DNA of 64,000 nucleotides from Hericium rajendrae (lineage: Eukaryota; Basidiomycota; Agaricomycetes; Russulales; Hericiaceae). Of the stretch, positions 8,581 through 19,240 are shown one piece after another. Position 1 is the first letter of the stretch; each line of letters opens with the position of its first letter. Where the stretch lies: assembly GCA_033439255.1 (NCBI GenBank), contig CM065886.1, positions 62,001-126,000 on the forward strand. The letters are read 5' to 3'. The position numbers and the translations under genes are program-made. The notes below the pieces were generated by a model that had not been told where the DNA came from, did no database searches, and saw only the letters and a list, made by a program, of their open reading frames with translations.

Positions 8581-10429
8581 GAGCTACCTCACCTGCGATA
8601 TGTGCAGATGGAGCAGGCGCTTGGGGCGGCTGGGTAGGGGCAGAATTTTGGCTAGCAGTCGGCACAGCAGGGCGTGCGCGTCTAGAAGCCTGCGTGCTGC
8701 GGGGAAGGGGTTGGGTAGATCGACGGGTAGGCGGGGCTGCTGGTTGATGGGAGCGAATCCACTCCAGGTCCTTTCGGTGAACGTAGAAGGGGCACGTGCT
8801 GTCGTCGGCGCGATGGGCCGTGCGACAGTTTGCGCAGCTGGGGGGGTGAAGGCAGGGACCGTGATGGCTGGGGTCTGCCGTACAAGCAGAACATGCAACA
8901 TGGTGGACACGTTCATCGTGATGGCCGGCGCACCGGGCGCAGACCTTGAAAGGAGATCGGCACTGGTTAGACCGGTGGCCCCAGCGCTGGCAGTTTTGGC
9001 AGCGCGAAGCAGCGGGGCGAAGTTGCTTGGACTCCACAGGGTAGCATAAGTCCCCATGGAGGTAGACTGGGTGACGCAGAAGCTCGCGTAGGGTCCGGCT
9101 GGTGGCGGAGTCTGCAAATTCGACGAAGAACATGCCAAATGGTGCATTATTTGGGCAATAGAATGATGGCGCCTTGGACAAAACAACCTGAGACCATGCA
9201 GGGTGGTCACGCAGGTCTTCTAGGAGATCGCCCGCATCGGTGGGGATACCCGTGGCATCGAGATAGGGGACACGGCGAAACATGATTCGGCTGGTAAACT
9301 GGAACCGTTGGATATGAACAGAAAGAGAGGACTTGTCAGCCGCATAGAATGCAAAGAAGTTTCTAATATGGTCATCCCACAGAAAGGGGACCGGGTGAGA
9401 GAAAGTGACACGGAACGAGCCTGAGGGGTTCCACTTGACGAGTTCTAACCGCGGCGTGGTATCACTGTCGGTGGCCTCAATGAGAAGGGGTCGGAGGTGT
9501 TCAGCGAGGGCTCGCTGGAGCTCCCCGTCCAAAGGGACAGATGCAGGTGCCGGTTTCTTTTCTGGAGCAAAAGATACTGTGACTGATTTGGAGGAGCCGC
9601 GGGGCGCGTGTCGCACCTTGGGGCGTCGAGGGGTGGGGGCCGCACCAGACGTCAGTTTGCGGGCCATGTCAGTAAGGGCGGGGACAGAGGCATCGGGGAA
9701 TGCACTCCCCAAGCGGTTGATGACGTCCAAGGACGCAGATGCGGGGCCGGCCGGTCTGGCTTTGACAGCATCGGCAAAAGAGGCCATGTGAGTGGGGCCT
9801 GCCCGGTTCGCGCGATTGGTCCGGGCTGGCTGAGTCGTTGGCACGTTGGCCGGGCGAGGCGGGGGGCGTGCCGGCGTCGTGGTCTGGGTGCGTGTAGGAG
9901 GCATGGCCGCTGCATGTTGCGACGCTAGGGCCGGCTGAGAGACGGGTGGGGGCGGAGCTGCCGGGGTAATTGGTGCAGTCCAGCCAGGAATCAAGGCCGT
10001 AGAAGGTTCGCCTGAACTTGCAGAGTAGGCGGCGATGAGAGAAGTGAGAGCAGAGCGGAAAGGGAGGATTAGAGCGAGATATTCATCTCTCTCCGCGCGA
10101 ACAACGTCATGCCAGGTCTTGCCAACGAATAGCTGTGACATAGTGTTGAGCCCAGCAGTGGCCAGGCCAACTCTAACCTCGTAGGATAGGTCCCCGAAAT
10201 TCAGCTCTGAATACTGAGCCGAAGGGGGATTCGGGGGAGCGTCATCTCGCTCGTCTTCTGCATCGTCAGACTGCGAGAATAAGTCGGCATCGCGGCTCGT
10301 ATCACCCGGCATATGGACGTCTGGGTCCTCATCGGGCGGGTTGGGGCCGTTCTGGGTGTCAGTGATTGGGGGAGGGGCGGAGTTGGGCGGGGCACCCGCA
10401 GATGCCCCGTCGCCGGGGGTGGAAGACAT
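8573..10429 (-). CDS. LINE ORF1 (Gag-like, zinc-knuckle protein)
   Basis: The 618-aa protein starts at ATG 10429. The N-terminal third is acidic and Pro-rich. A middle region of about 200 residues has the mixed fold of fungal LINE ORF1 proteins. Near residue 480 to 560 there is a run of Cys/His motifs, beginning CQNCQRWGHRSNQC, followed by CARCAGHH and further CxxC pairs. This is typical of ORF1 of Tad1/I-like fungal LINEs, which coats the RNA. It is intact, while the partner ORF2 is cut. Confidence 0.85.
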   Translation of the reverse strand: MSSTPGDGASAGAPPNSAPPPITDTQNGPNPPDEDPDVHMPGDTSRDADLFSQSDDAEDERDDAPPNPPSAQYSELNFGDLSYEVRVGLATAGLNTMSQLFVGKTWHDVVRAERDEYLALILPFRSALTSLIAAYSASSGEPSTALIPGWTAPITPAAPPPPVSQPALASQHAAAMPPTRTQTTTPARPPPRPANVPTTQPARTNRANRAGPTHMASFADAVKARPAGPASASLDVINRLGSAFPDASVPALTDMARKLTSGAAPTPRRPKVRHAPRGSSKSVTVSFAPEKKPAPASVPLDGELQRALAEHLRPLLIEATDSDTTPRLELVKWNPSGSFRVTFSHPVPFLWDDHIRNFFAFYAADKSSLSVHIQRFQFTSRIMFRRVPYLDATGIPTDAGDLLEDLRDHPAWSQVVLSKAPSFYCPNNAPFGMFFVEFADSATSRTLRELLRHPVYLHGDLCYPVESKQLRPAASRCQNCQRWGHRSNQCRSPFKVCARCAGHHDERVHHVACSACTADPSHHGPCLHPPSCANCRTAHRADDSTCPFYVHRKDLEWIRSHQPAAPPTRRSTQPLPRSTQASRRARPAVPTASQNSAPTQPPQAPAPSAHIAGEVAHE

Positions 10430-10731
10430 GGGGCGGAAGCGAGAAAATTACCAGAAAAGATGAAAGAAAAACGGGAAGAGGACAGAATCAGAAGACAGGA
10501 AAAGGGGAAGACGGAAGGTGAAGGGATTTAGGAAAGGGCTGCAGGAATTGTCGTAGGGATTTCGGGTGGATTTTCCAAAAGAGGAAGGTAGTAAGACAGG
10601 TTCAAGAAGCGTCGGTAACCTTCAGTACCGTCAGGGTGTTTGCCAAAGTACTGATGGGGCCACTTGTGCTGGGAGCGCGTTATCTCTTTTTAGCATGCAG
10701 GCGTTCTCTGCCTGAAGAGTCTACCCTCTCA
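10430..10731. other. LINE 5' leader and junction
   Basis: Purine-rich sequence upstream of LINE ORF1 (on the minus strand) probably includes the LINE 5' UTR. I could not fix the 5' end or a target-site duplication. Confidence 0.4.
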
Positions 10732-11151
10732 TAGGCAAAGCCAGAGGATGGTGATGCCGGCGTATATTACTACACGATCCCCGACTCGAATCTATCCATT
10801 CGCGTCTGGTCCGGCGGCCTTGCAACTTTCGGCCAGTATTGTCTCGACTTCTATGACCGACGCAAGAAGGAGGCTGTGAACACCCCAGATGGGTATTGAA
10901 TGACGCCTATCCCGCGGCCTGGCGTGTTCATGTTCTCAGGCCCTCTCAAGTCTTGGGAGGCGGCGGCAGGATGTCCCGGCCCACTGAAACCTGGAGCGGA
11001 GAAATACAGTATTCCTGAAGGGACATATCTGATGCTACAGCGGCCTGGATATCGAGACTTTTGCTTCGCGATCCCGCAGAGAGATATAATGGGCGGGCCA
11101 GCGGTTGCAATGCCTGACGGCTACCACTCGCTGACTTCCACATTTGTATGA
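10732..11151 (+). pseudogene. Remnant of an unrecognised gene
   Basis: After a possible acceptor (CTCATAG) one frame reads about 50 residues (KPEDGDAGVYYYTIPDSN..., ending DGY), meets TGA at 10897-10899 and continues in the same frame with ATG and 83 more residues (VFMFSGPLKSWEAA..., PGYRDFCFAIP) to a stop at 11151. The composition looks like real protein on both sides of the stop. The 5' part is missing where the LINE begins. I do not recognise the family. It may be a gene broken by the LINE. Confidence 0.4.
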
Positions 11152-11332
11152 CTTTTCCCCTTTTTGTCTTATTACTTTCCCGCATGCTATCATCCTCAAA
11201 TGTACAGTATCATTCTTCAGTATTATGATTATACTTCATATACAATACGGCTTTAAGGTCAGGTGAGTCGAGCCATAATCAAGAAGTAAGTAACAACCGC
11301 GATTGCAATGTGCAAAAGGCAATACTTTCCTT

Positions 11333-13606
11333 CTAGTCATCCTCGTCTGAGTCAACAAACACCGCGCTCTTGATCCTGATTCCATCCGGCTCCAGGTACA
11401 TACCCACACCACGCCCCTTCTTGTGCTGCTGGTCCTGCACATTTTCATCCCGCGCCCGTCGCTTCCTCTTCTTGCCGCTCTCGTGCATCTCTGCCGTCTC
11501 ATCCGCATGAGGCGGCGGCGATGTCTTCTGCCGCCTTGTCGCCGCCACCTCCTGCCCGCCCAGCCCGAAGTGGAAGAGCAGCGCCTGCTCACATTTCTCT
11601 GCCGCCTGCACATCGACGCGATTCAGCGCCACCTCCTCGTCCAGCTCCGCGCATAGATCCTCGATGTCTTCCTCTGGCAGTAAATCTTCCCTCACTTCAC
11701 CTTCTGCTGCAGACGTGGACGGCGCCGGCAGGTCGATGCCCTGGATGCGCACGAACGGCGCGTACATCTGGTGGTGCGCATTATTTATTGGCGTCTGCGC
11801 GTCGGTCGTGGAATAATCTGGCCCGGTAGCCTGCGGGGCGGCATCGGCCTCGCCGTTATCATCGTCCACGCTGATCCCGAACCGCGGAAGGATGGTCGCG
11901 AGCTGGCTCCGCTTATCGAGGTGGGCCATGCCCATCATCTCGAGCGCGTGCGCCACGTTGGAATGTACGACCTGGCCCCCCGGGCGCGTAAGCGTAAGCA
12001 CACTGCCTCAAGCGCCATCCTTAGTACGCACCTGCTTCTCGCCGAGCCGCCACGCCTTGGTCAGCGACTTCAGGTCCTGCTCTTGCTCCCGCGAGACGAT
12101 CGCTCGCCGCACGAGCTCGCGGATGAACTCCTCCACGAGGATCTGCAGCGTCCGCAGCGTCTCGCCCGATATCAATGTCTCGACGCCTTCGCGATGTTCG
12201 TGTAGACCTGCGTAGATACTAGCAGATCGCGTGAGCGTCGCCTGGATTATGCAGCGGGGGACGTACCGCATGAGGCGGCCGAGAGCACCGTAATGGAACA
12301 GATCGAGCCCCTCGCGCTGCAGAAAGTCCGCGTCGATGTCGCGCGCCGCGAACCCTTCTTTTGCCTTTTCGTAGCGAGTCTTGCCGCGCTTGGTCGGTTT
12401 CTTCTGCGGCTCACCGCCGTTGGCCGAAGTCGATGCTGTCTCCGCTTCCGCCTGGTCCTGTTGCTCGATAGCCGGGGCGGGCGTCGACTCGGCGCGCTGC
12501 TTCCCTTTGCGTCCGGGCTTCATTTTGGTGATCTCGGTTGAGACAGGGACCCCCTTGGTCCCAGCACGCTTGCGTCGCATGTATAACCGCTTCTGGAACC
12601 GGCGGCGCGACGCGGGCGACATCTGCTCCGTAGACTCTTGTGGGCTTTCAGCGTGGAGCCGGGCAACCGCCGGAAGATCCGTTGAGATGGAAAGCTGCGG
12701 AGCAGAGAATGTAGGCTGGCCAGACGGGCCTGGTGTTGAACAAGGTGGGGGCGGCGTCGTGATTCTGGACGGGAGCACAGAGTGTGTCTCGGATCTTGAC
12801 TCTGCAAGGAGCGCTGGATCGATGAGCGCATCGTCGACGGGCATTGCGGCGGGATATTCAACGACGCTTTCTGTGTGCATGTGTGCTTGGGTACTTGTGG
12901 ACACGCTCGCTGCATCGCCGTCGTCCTGCTCCTCGGGCGGGTCATCGCCGCGGAGCACAGCATCGAGCAGCGTGAGCTTCACGCTGTCGAACTCGGCCAG
13001 GAAGTCGTCGCGCTGCCACTGTTGCGTCTTCGCCGCCCGCCAGGTAGCGAACTCCTCGCGCCGCGCGCGCTCGCTTTCCCGGTCGCGCTCGCTGCCATGT
13101 GCGCGTGTGCCTTGACCGCGCCGGACGCGCATCGTGTTGCGCTGTATGCGCAGCTCCTGTTCGCGCGCGCCTTCCAGTGCCTGTGCCTCGAGCTCGGGCT
13201 CGACTGCAGCGAGGAGCACGGCCTGCTCCTCCTCGAATGCGACGAGCGCGTCAGACACCTCGACGGCAATGGGGAGCTGGGATCGAGATGTATGTGGAGC
13301 GGGGGTATCTTTGGATGCCTGGCGCAGGCATTCGAGGTATACGATGACATCAACGACGGTTTTGGAGCGGATGTGTGCGGCTATGAGATCGGGGCGGAGG
13401 CGCGAGTAGATAGACAGCGCGTGGAAAAATGCGGACTTCTCGGATGCGGTCCAATATCCTGTGGGCGAGTGAAACGAGTCCTGAAATTTCAGTGCGTCGT
13501 CTACGAGATGGGTTCGGGTCGTGGAAATGTGGTCGAGATAGTGTGATGTATAGGCAGCGTTTGGCTCGGCGGCAGGTGACGGCAGCGCGTCGGGTTCATC
13601 GCTCAT
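11333..13606 (-). CDS. rrn5: Rrn5-like RNA polymerase I transcription factor (SANT domain)
   Basis: Exon 1 is 13606-12032, a 60-bp intron (GTGCGT...GGCCAG) follows, and exon 2 is 11971-11333; the join is in frame and gives 737 aa. Near residues 45-100 lies a Myb/SANT-like segment: GYWTASEKSAFFHALSIYSR, PDLIAAHIRSKT, VYLECL. This pattern (W...EK..FF..L...SR..PD.IA..I.SK) is that of Rrn5, a subunit of the upstream activation factor at rDNA promoters. The middle is charged and helical, then low-complexity; a KRGKTRYEKA segment and a basic NLS-like KKRKRRARD near the C-terminus suggest nuclear location. An upstream ATG at 13645 would add 13 residues; 13606 (MSDEPD) is the better start. Family call by motif memory only. 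Confidence 0.55.
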
Positions 13607-13887
13607 GATTTGATCTGCAGGAGTTTTACAGCTGGTATGATACATAAAGTGTGCTCTAGGGCTTACCTGGCAATGTCAACCGACGATGGTGTCTCTTCCG
13701 ACCGCATCCCAAGCGAAGTATCCAATGCTTCGTAAGTTGTGGTCCTGTGAAAGATAGATCACAACGTGATCGACTGTCATAGAGAGTTCGTCGCACCTGG
13801 ACCCTGCTGACCTTTCGAAAGCCTCTGTCGTGAACGGCGATGTATGCTGTGACTACGACATGAGGGTACGGCGAACTCAGAGTACCC
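13607..13887. other. Rrn5 upstream region to hAT boundary
   Basis: No gene seen. It should contain the promoter of the Rrn5-like gene. It ends with the left target duplication of the hAT element (GAGTACCC, 13880-13887). Confidence 0.4.
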
Positions 13888-14097
13888 TAGGGCCTAGCAT
13901 GGATCGACCCGGTTCAGACCACGGGTAAATCCGTGGGTAAATGCGCACGATTTCTTATGACCATACCCACCCGGGTTAGATAGCAGTGAGTATGGATCAG
14001 GTCATGGGTATATCCACAGATCAACGGGTAACCCGTGGGTTGACCCATACTGTATTTCGAAGAAAATGAGCAATAAAGAGAAAAATAACAAGTGCTA

Positions 14098-17000
14098 CTA
14101 CATGTCGACATCTGAGTCTGAGTCTACATTAATGACAGCGGTAGGGAGAACATCGGCATTCTCCTTCCCTTTGCCCTTGTCTGTGCGGCGCTTCGGCTTC
14201 ATCTTCGAAGAGATTATCGTCGTCGCTAAGTCGAGGTCAGGCATAAGCGGTGTTCCGATCCATGACCCAAGCGCAACCTGTCCTTTGAATGTCTGAGAGC
14301 TCATGCCATGCTGCAGATGTCCCATTTGAAGACGACCACCCGAGAAAGCTCTCTCCGCATCGACGGATGATGCGGGCGCAGATAAGAAGTCAAGCGCCAT
14401 CTGCGCAAGTCGAGGTCTTACCGTGCGCTGTCGCTCCCAATACTGCAAGTAGCCACCTCCAGCCTCGATCTCCTCGTGGGGTACTAGAGGTGCGCTGAGG
14501 TACGCATCCATCGAGTCCGGATCGAGCTTGCTCGATGAGCCTATGTCGACAGGCGGCAGAGCCCACTTGGAGCGTTGTTTGCCCTGAAACGTGTATCATG
14601 AATGATCAGTCTCTCGGGAATGTAGCGAGAAACTCACCTTAGTCTGCTTATCACTAGCCCGTTCTGCCCGAGGAGCTGCTGAACGACCTTGATACGACTC
14701 GTTCCATCGTTGGTGCAGCAGACGCTTCACTTCTTCGCGGTCTTCGGACCGCCAATCTGGGTTGTTGTCGAACCAAGCTGTTTTCCTGTCGGGGCACATT
14801 GCTAGGGAGATGTGAATACGAGCAGAAACCATAAATAGATTGTACTCACCCATGGCGATGCGGTATACCTCATTATCGTCCGAAAGAGCATAGTACTTGC
14901 CCACCATCAGAAGAGCTGCCCGAGCGGCAATTCTGATCACGTTCGGGACACCGACGTCTCTGTAGACACCATCTAACTGGTGCTCGAGGTCCTCTAACAT
15001 GGGCACAACTTCGTGGACCAGCGGTACTTCTGCTCGTGAGAAAAGATCTGTGATCTCTTGAAATATCTATCAGAATGAAGGTTGACAGTACACGTTGTCA
15101 GTAAATTCAACGTCGTCAATACCATAAAAGCTTACCACTAGCACTTCCGTGAGCTCTTCTGCCAACTTCCATTGGCTGGGTGTAAGAGCATACGCCTCGA
15201 GATCGCCATGCCTCCCCGCCGTGAGCAATCGAATGGGATCTTGAAATTTGACATGGGCCTTGAGGCATGCAAAGTCAGAATTCCACCGTGTTGGTACGCG
15301 TCGGTCCAAACGCGTCTTCTGGTCATCATCGCCATTGCCACGGTTCGGATAGGAAGTGCTCATGCAGAGCTCGAATTTCTCTTGCAGTGTGGGCGAGTCG
15401 TGGACTTTCCTGGCTAGACCTGCAACCTAATATGATAACAAAGTGAATCACGCAGCTTGGGGCACAGAAACGTAGTACTTGCCTTCGGAAACAGTCCAAG
15501 GGCCTCAGATCTTTCAGATTCAGTCATTGTAATGCCATCCTCAGCAGCAAGACGCAGTGCGTCGCCCGATATAGTCTTGACAGCAGCTTCATCGTGTGCG
15601 ACTTTGGCGCTGTCGACCTCATCACCGTCTTCTTCGCCGTTGCCTTCGTCTGCCAGAAGCGTAGATGCAGTGGTGTTCGGGCCAGTGGATTCCATGGATT
15701 CCGTGGGATCAATGTCCATGTTGACGTGATCCGTAGTGGTGGAGGCCGAGAGCTGTGAGGCTCTTCCCCTTCGGTTTCTGCGGGAACCCTTTGAGACTTT
15801 CGGAGCCTTCTTGCGTGTCGGCTGCTCATGAAAGAAAGCAAGAAAAGCCTGGGTATTGTGACGGAATGAGAAACATGGCTGTATACTCTAGAAAAACATC
15901 AAGATACATACCTTCGCTATAAGATTGACCGTGTGAGCAAAGCATCGAGATCGCGACGCTTTGCCCCGAAATGTTGGTATTAGCTGTTCTAGATGATCTG
16001 CAGTCGTGTCGCAGTTGCTCGCATTGTCCATATTGATGCTATGAAACTGACGTGCAAGTTAATGAGCTTCTAGTAACAGATAACAGGAAGAGACATTGAT
16101 ACCTTCTGCTCCAGTCCAAACCGATGAAGACAGTCAGCCGTAACACCTGCCAGATATGCTCCTGTGTGGCTTTCCTTCAACCTATGTATGCTACATCAGA
16201 TTCGTCAATGTGATCATACTGAGCTTTGTACGTACCGAATAAACTCGAGAATAGATCGCCAGATTTTCCCTTGAGCGAACCAGATAATTACAATACCTAA
16301 ATACGAGTAGGCAAATGGCGCGGTCCATCCATCGATGGCAAGGTGTATGGAGCCTGTATATTGCTAATCATCTGTCAGTTGAAGCTAGCTCATGACGCAT
16401 TTGTGAGCATACCTTAAAGTAATTCTTGACAGCATTTGAGCCTTGAGCATAGACATCGGCTGAGTCTCTTGAGACAGTGCTAGGCGACGGAACAACGGTT
16501 CCCGGGCGCAGTAACTCGACTTCCTCCAGATAGCGTGGATCAAGAACAGAGTTGAACGGGCGCTTTGACTGAGCGCAACGCAACGCAATGAGAGCACGGT
16601 GGCGAGCGGGATTATAGCGAGATACGGAATTCTGGAGCGTCTGTTGAGCACCCGAGGACGTGTCTGTCCCGTCGCTGACACCGCGGGTTGTGAGGCATTT
16701 CTTGTTCTCGCGGACCAGATTCGACGTGCCCCAACCCGTCTGCATACGGGGTCGAGTCTGCCTTCTGTGTGTCTGTGGGTCATGGCGGCATGTAAAAATG
16801 AAGTTCAGGTGGAGCGGGGTGCCGTCGCGACGTTGAACACGCTCTAGTGTTATGTCGTAGTGGTCATATGCCTTTGACTTCCACTTTCTACGTGCATCCG
16901 CTAAAGCAACAGTCAATCACAAGATACACTACACTATTATAGCATGTAGCACTTACCAATAATCTCGTCATCACTCCGATCCCAAACGTCGAGGTCAGAT

Positions 17001-17131
17001 AGATCTCCACGCCTACGACGTGACTTGCCAGGGGACATGACAACAGCGACACTGCTTTTGCGCTTTCTAGGTGACCGAGTCTTCGAACGTGTATTCTTCG
17101 CGGGCGAATCGGGAGTAGACAGTGTTGACAT
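14098..17131 (-). CDS. hAT transposase, ten exons, 842 aa
   Basis: Exons: 17131-16957, 16900-16413, 16363-16236, 16181-16103, 16046-15912, 15848-15483, 15426-15136, 15066-14850, 14801-14638, 14583-14098. The total is 2529 nt with every phase matched. The basic N-terminus is NLS-like. A BED-type zinc finger lies near residues 85-115 (FTCRHD...GWGTSNL). The hAT catalytic region follows: HLAIDGW (Asp near 232), NMDNASNCDT (Asp near 297), RCFAHTVNLIAK, FPKVAGLARKVHDS and VPTRWNSD. The C-terminal dimerisation domain has YWER...ALDFLSAPASSVDAERAFS (Glu near 758). The intron between 15483 and 15426 has a GC donor (AAG|GCAAGT). No stop or frameshift is seen, so the enzyme is probably functional. Confidence 0.92.
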
Positions 17132-17224
17132 GGATGACCGTGTATTTCTGGCTGGCGAGTCTGGCGTTTGGTTGCGACTGGATCTCGGGCTTCGACTCGG
17201 AACACCCCCTAAAAATGAATGAGC

Positions 17225-18092
17225 CTATGCAGAGCTGGAGAAACGGGAAGACAAACCGAGGGTGAGCCAGTGGATGAAGAAGTGGGAAAGGTCCCCCACG
17301 CATGCCAAATCACCCAAGCATTCATTTTCCGTCAAGGCGCGAGGCTGCTTCCCAGACGTATACAGCATGTGTGTGTGCCCATATCCGGAACGTGGCTGCA
17401 GCCCAAGCAGGACCAGACGGTCCATGATATTGCGCGTTGTCGTCGAGTTTGAAACCACTGCAAAGATTAAAAAGGGGGATTCAGACTTAAGATATCAATG
17501 CTTGAACATAAATAGATAAGCGTACCAATCGGAATAGAATGTCCATGTGCAGGTACAACAAAAATAGTGTAGGTGCGCTGCCGCAAAAGCTTTTTGAAGC
17601 GGTCCGAGCGCAGATGCGAGATGTGCATTCGGCGATAACGGATCTTTGCGAACAGACCTTGAGCAATGCGCTCGAAAGGTATGAACATTGGCGAAAAAAT
17701 GTAAACTAGCACGATACAGATGTCAGCACATCACATAGAAAAGTTCGAAACCTTTTACTGACCATAGCAAAGAAGTAAAATCAACAAGTGCCCGTACAAC
17801 GCTACGGTTGCCGCCGGGCACTCGTAGATACAGAAAATGTCACTGAACGTGATCCTGGACGGTAACACCATGAAGATCAGCTGAACAAAAAATACAGGAC
17901 TTAAAAGTAAAAGAGTCATATTAAAGAACCACTGCGGCGCGCGAGTGCCAACAGTGACTTCAGTCAGAGGTATCAATCGGTGAGCATATTTCTCGTCGTT
18001 TCGCCCGGCATGATGAGCTAGAATAATACCGTCAGTCGCAATCCAACAGCAGCAAAGGAAAAAGCATACGAACCGCGGGCTATCTCTGCCAT
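17225..18092 (-). CDS. Small membrane protein carried inside the hAT element
   Basis: Exons 18092-18074, 18017-17763, 17705-17526 and 17457-17225 join in phase to 687 nt (228 aa). The start MAEIARG is the first ATG of the frame. Two or three hydrophobic segments are visible: FFNMTLLLLSPVFFVQLIFMV, VALYGHLLILLLCYG and the following YIFSPMFIPF. A basic stretch (KIRYRRMHISHLRSDRFKKL) follows and the C-terminal part is soluble. I do not recognise the family. It lies between the right TIR and the transposase start, in the same direction, 94 bp upstream of the transposase ATG. It could be an accessory transposition gene or a captured host gene. The intact splicing frame argues that it is a real gene. 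Confidence 0.65.
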
Positions 18093-18841
18093 TTTGCACT
18101 GACTATACGAGTGTGCTTGCGTGTTCCAGAGAAGAACAGAGAGTGTTTTATAGCTCGCAGCTACCTACTCTTGCGCCCAATTTGCGCGTGCAGATGCCAC
18201 TTGATTACTGACTGTACCGGCACCTCGCAGACCGGTCTATTTGTCCAGGCTCGTCTTAGTGTCAAGCCTCAAGGAGACTAGGGTGGAATGGAGTGGATGG
18301 ACAGGGCGGCCCTCGTCTAATATTTGGAATAGCTAGTGCCTGTCATCCAATCCACACAAAGTCAGCAAGAAAAACGTGTCCAGCTTGCAATAAGAATGGT
18401 GAACATTGCGACTACTCATATCTACGCATCGAAAGCTCTGAAAGGCACAGTCCAGTCAGATTTGCGAGCTGCACCGATGTACTTGGTGTATCGCAGGAAC
18501 TTACACGGAGATCTATGTACCTGCCGCCCGTGCTATACGCAGCTAATCCTGAAATGATTCGTACTCGGCAAACAAATTCCACATTGTCGGTAGAGCAATG
18601 GTACGTTGTCGAGGGAAGGATGGAGATAAGAGCAAAACGAGCGGCGACGACGCGTCAGTTGATGGGTCCACGCTGGGTGATCCATGGTTACCCGGGTTGC
18701 TCCGCATCGCGATCCGTACCCATCCATGTCCAGACCCAGGTGGGACCCAGACCCATGATACCCATACCCATCAGGTACCCGCAGATCAAGACCCGTGGAC
18801 AACCCGGACAAGCGCTACCCATGCTAGGCCCTAGAGTACCC

Positions 18842-19240
18842 GCGTACCTCAGAGATGCTCTGCCCCGGCCGCCGGGTTAGGGTCATATCCCTTCGTCTTT
18901 CTCTTCCGTTCAGCATTCCAAGCAGACGACATTGTCTTTCTTCCGTACCAAGAACCCCCATGGCTATGTACTCAAAGTTGCTCCCCGGAAGATAGTCCCA
19001 TCCCGCCATGATTTCAAACTCAAACGGCCTCCCATCGCACACCAGCTATATGTACAAACCACAACAAGAACACAAATCGGATATCATAGATAGTCAGCAG
19101 CCGCGCACGCCACATCAAGACAGACAGAGCTAATACAGGGCAAAGGCAGCAGCTAGAACACAGTTCGGACGGACACAGCGGTAGGTATGTGCGCGGGAAG
19201 AGGGTATGTCGCAGGGTGGGTAACGCGCGCGGTAGGCCGG
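18842..19240. other. Downstream region of chs7
   Basis: Apart from short open frames with no family resemblance I see nothing; it should hold the chs7 3' UTR. Confidence 0.4.

Larger units (their letters stand above)
13888..18833 (-). mobile_element. Complete hAT transposon with two genes
   Basis: TAGGGCCTAGCATGG (13888-13902) and its exact complement (18819-18833) form 15-bp perfect terminal inverted repeats. They are flanked by a perfect 8-bp duplication GAGTACCC (13880-13887 and 18834-18841), the size typical of hAT. The element is 4946 bp and holds, both on the minus strand, an intact transposase gene and an upstream membrane-protein gene. Subterminal regions (13903-14050 and about 18660-18815) carry many CCCGTGGGTA/ACCCATG/ACCCGG words in both orientations, likely transposase binding sites. 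Intact ends, duplication and gene suggest recent movement. Confidence 0.92.

Noticed and set aside
18293-18880. 195-codon open frame on the plus strand
   Set aside because: It crosses the hAT terminal repeat and the target duplication and consists partly of the subterminal repeat words; it cannot be an old gene.
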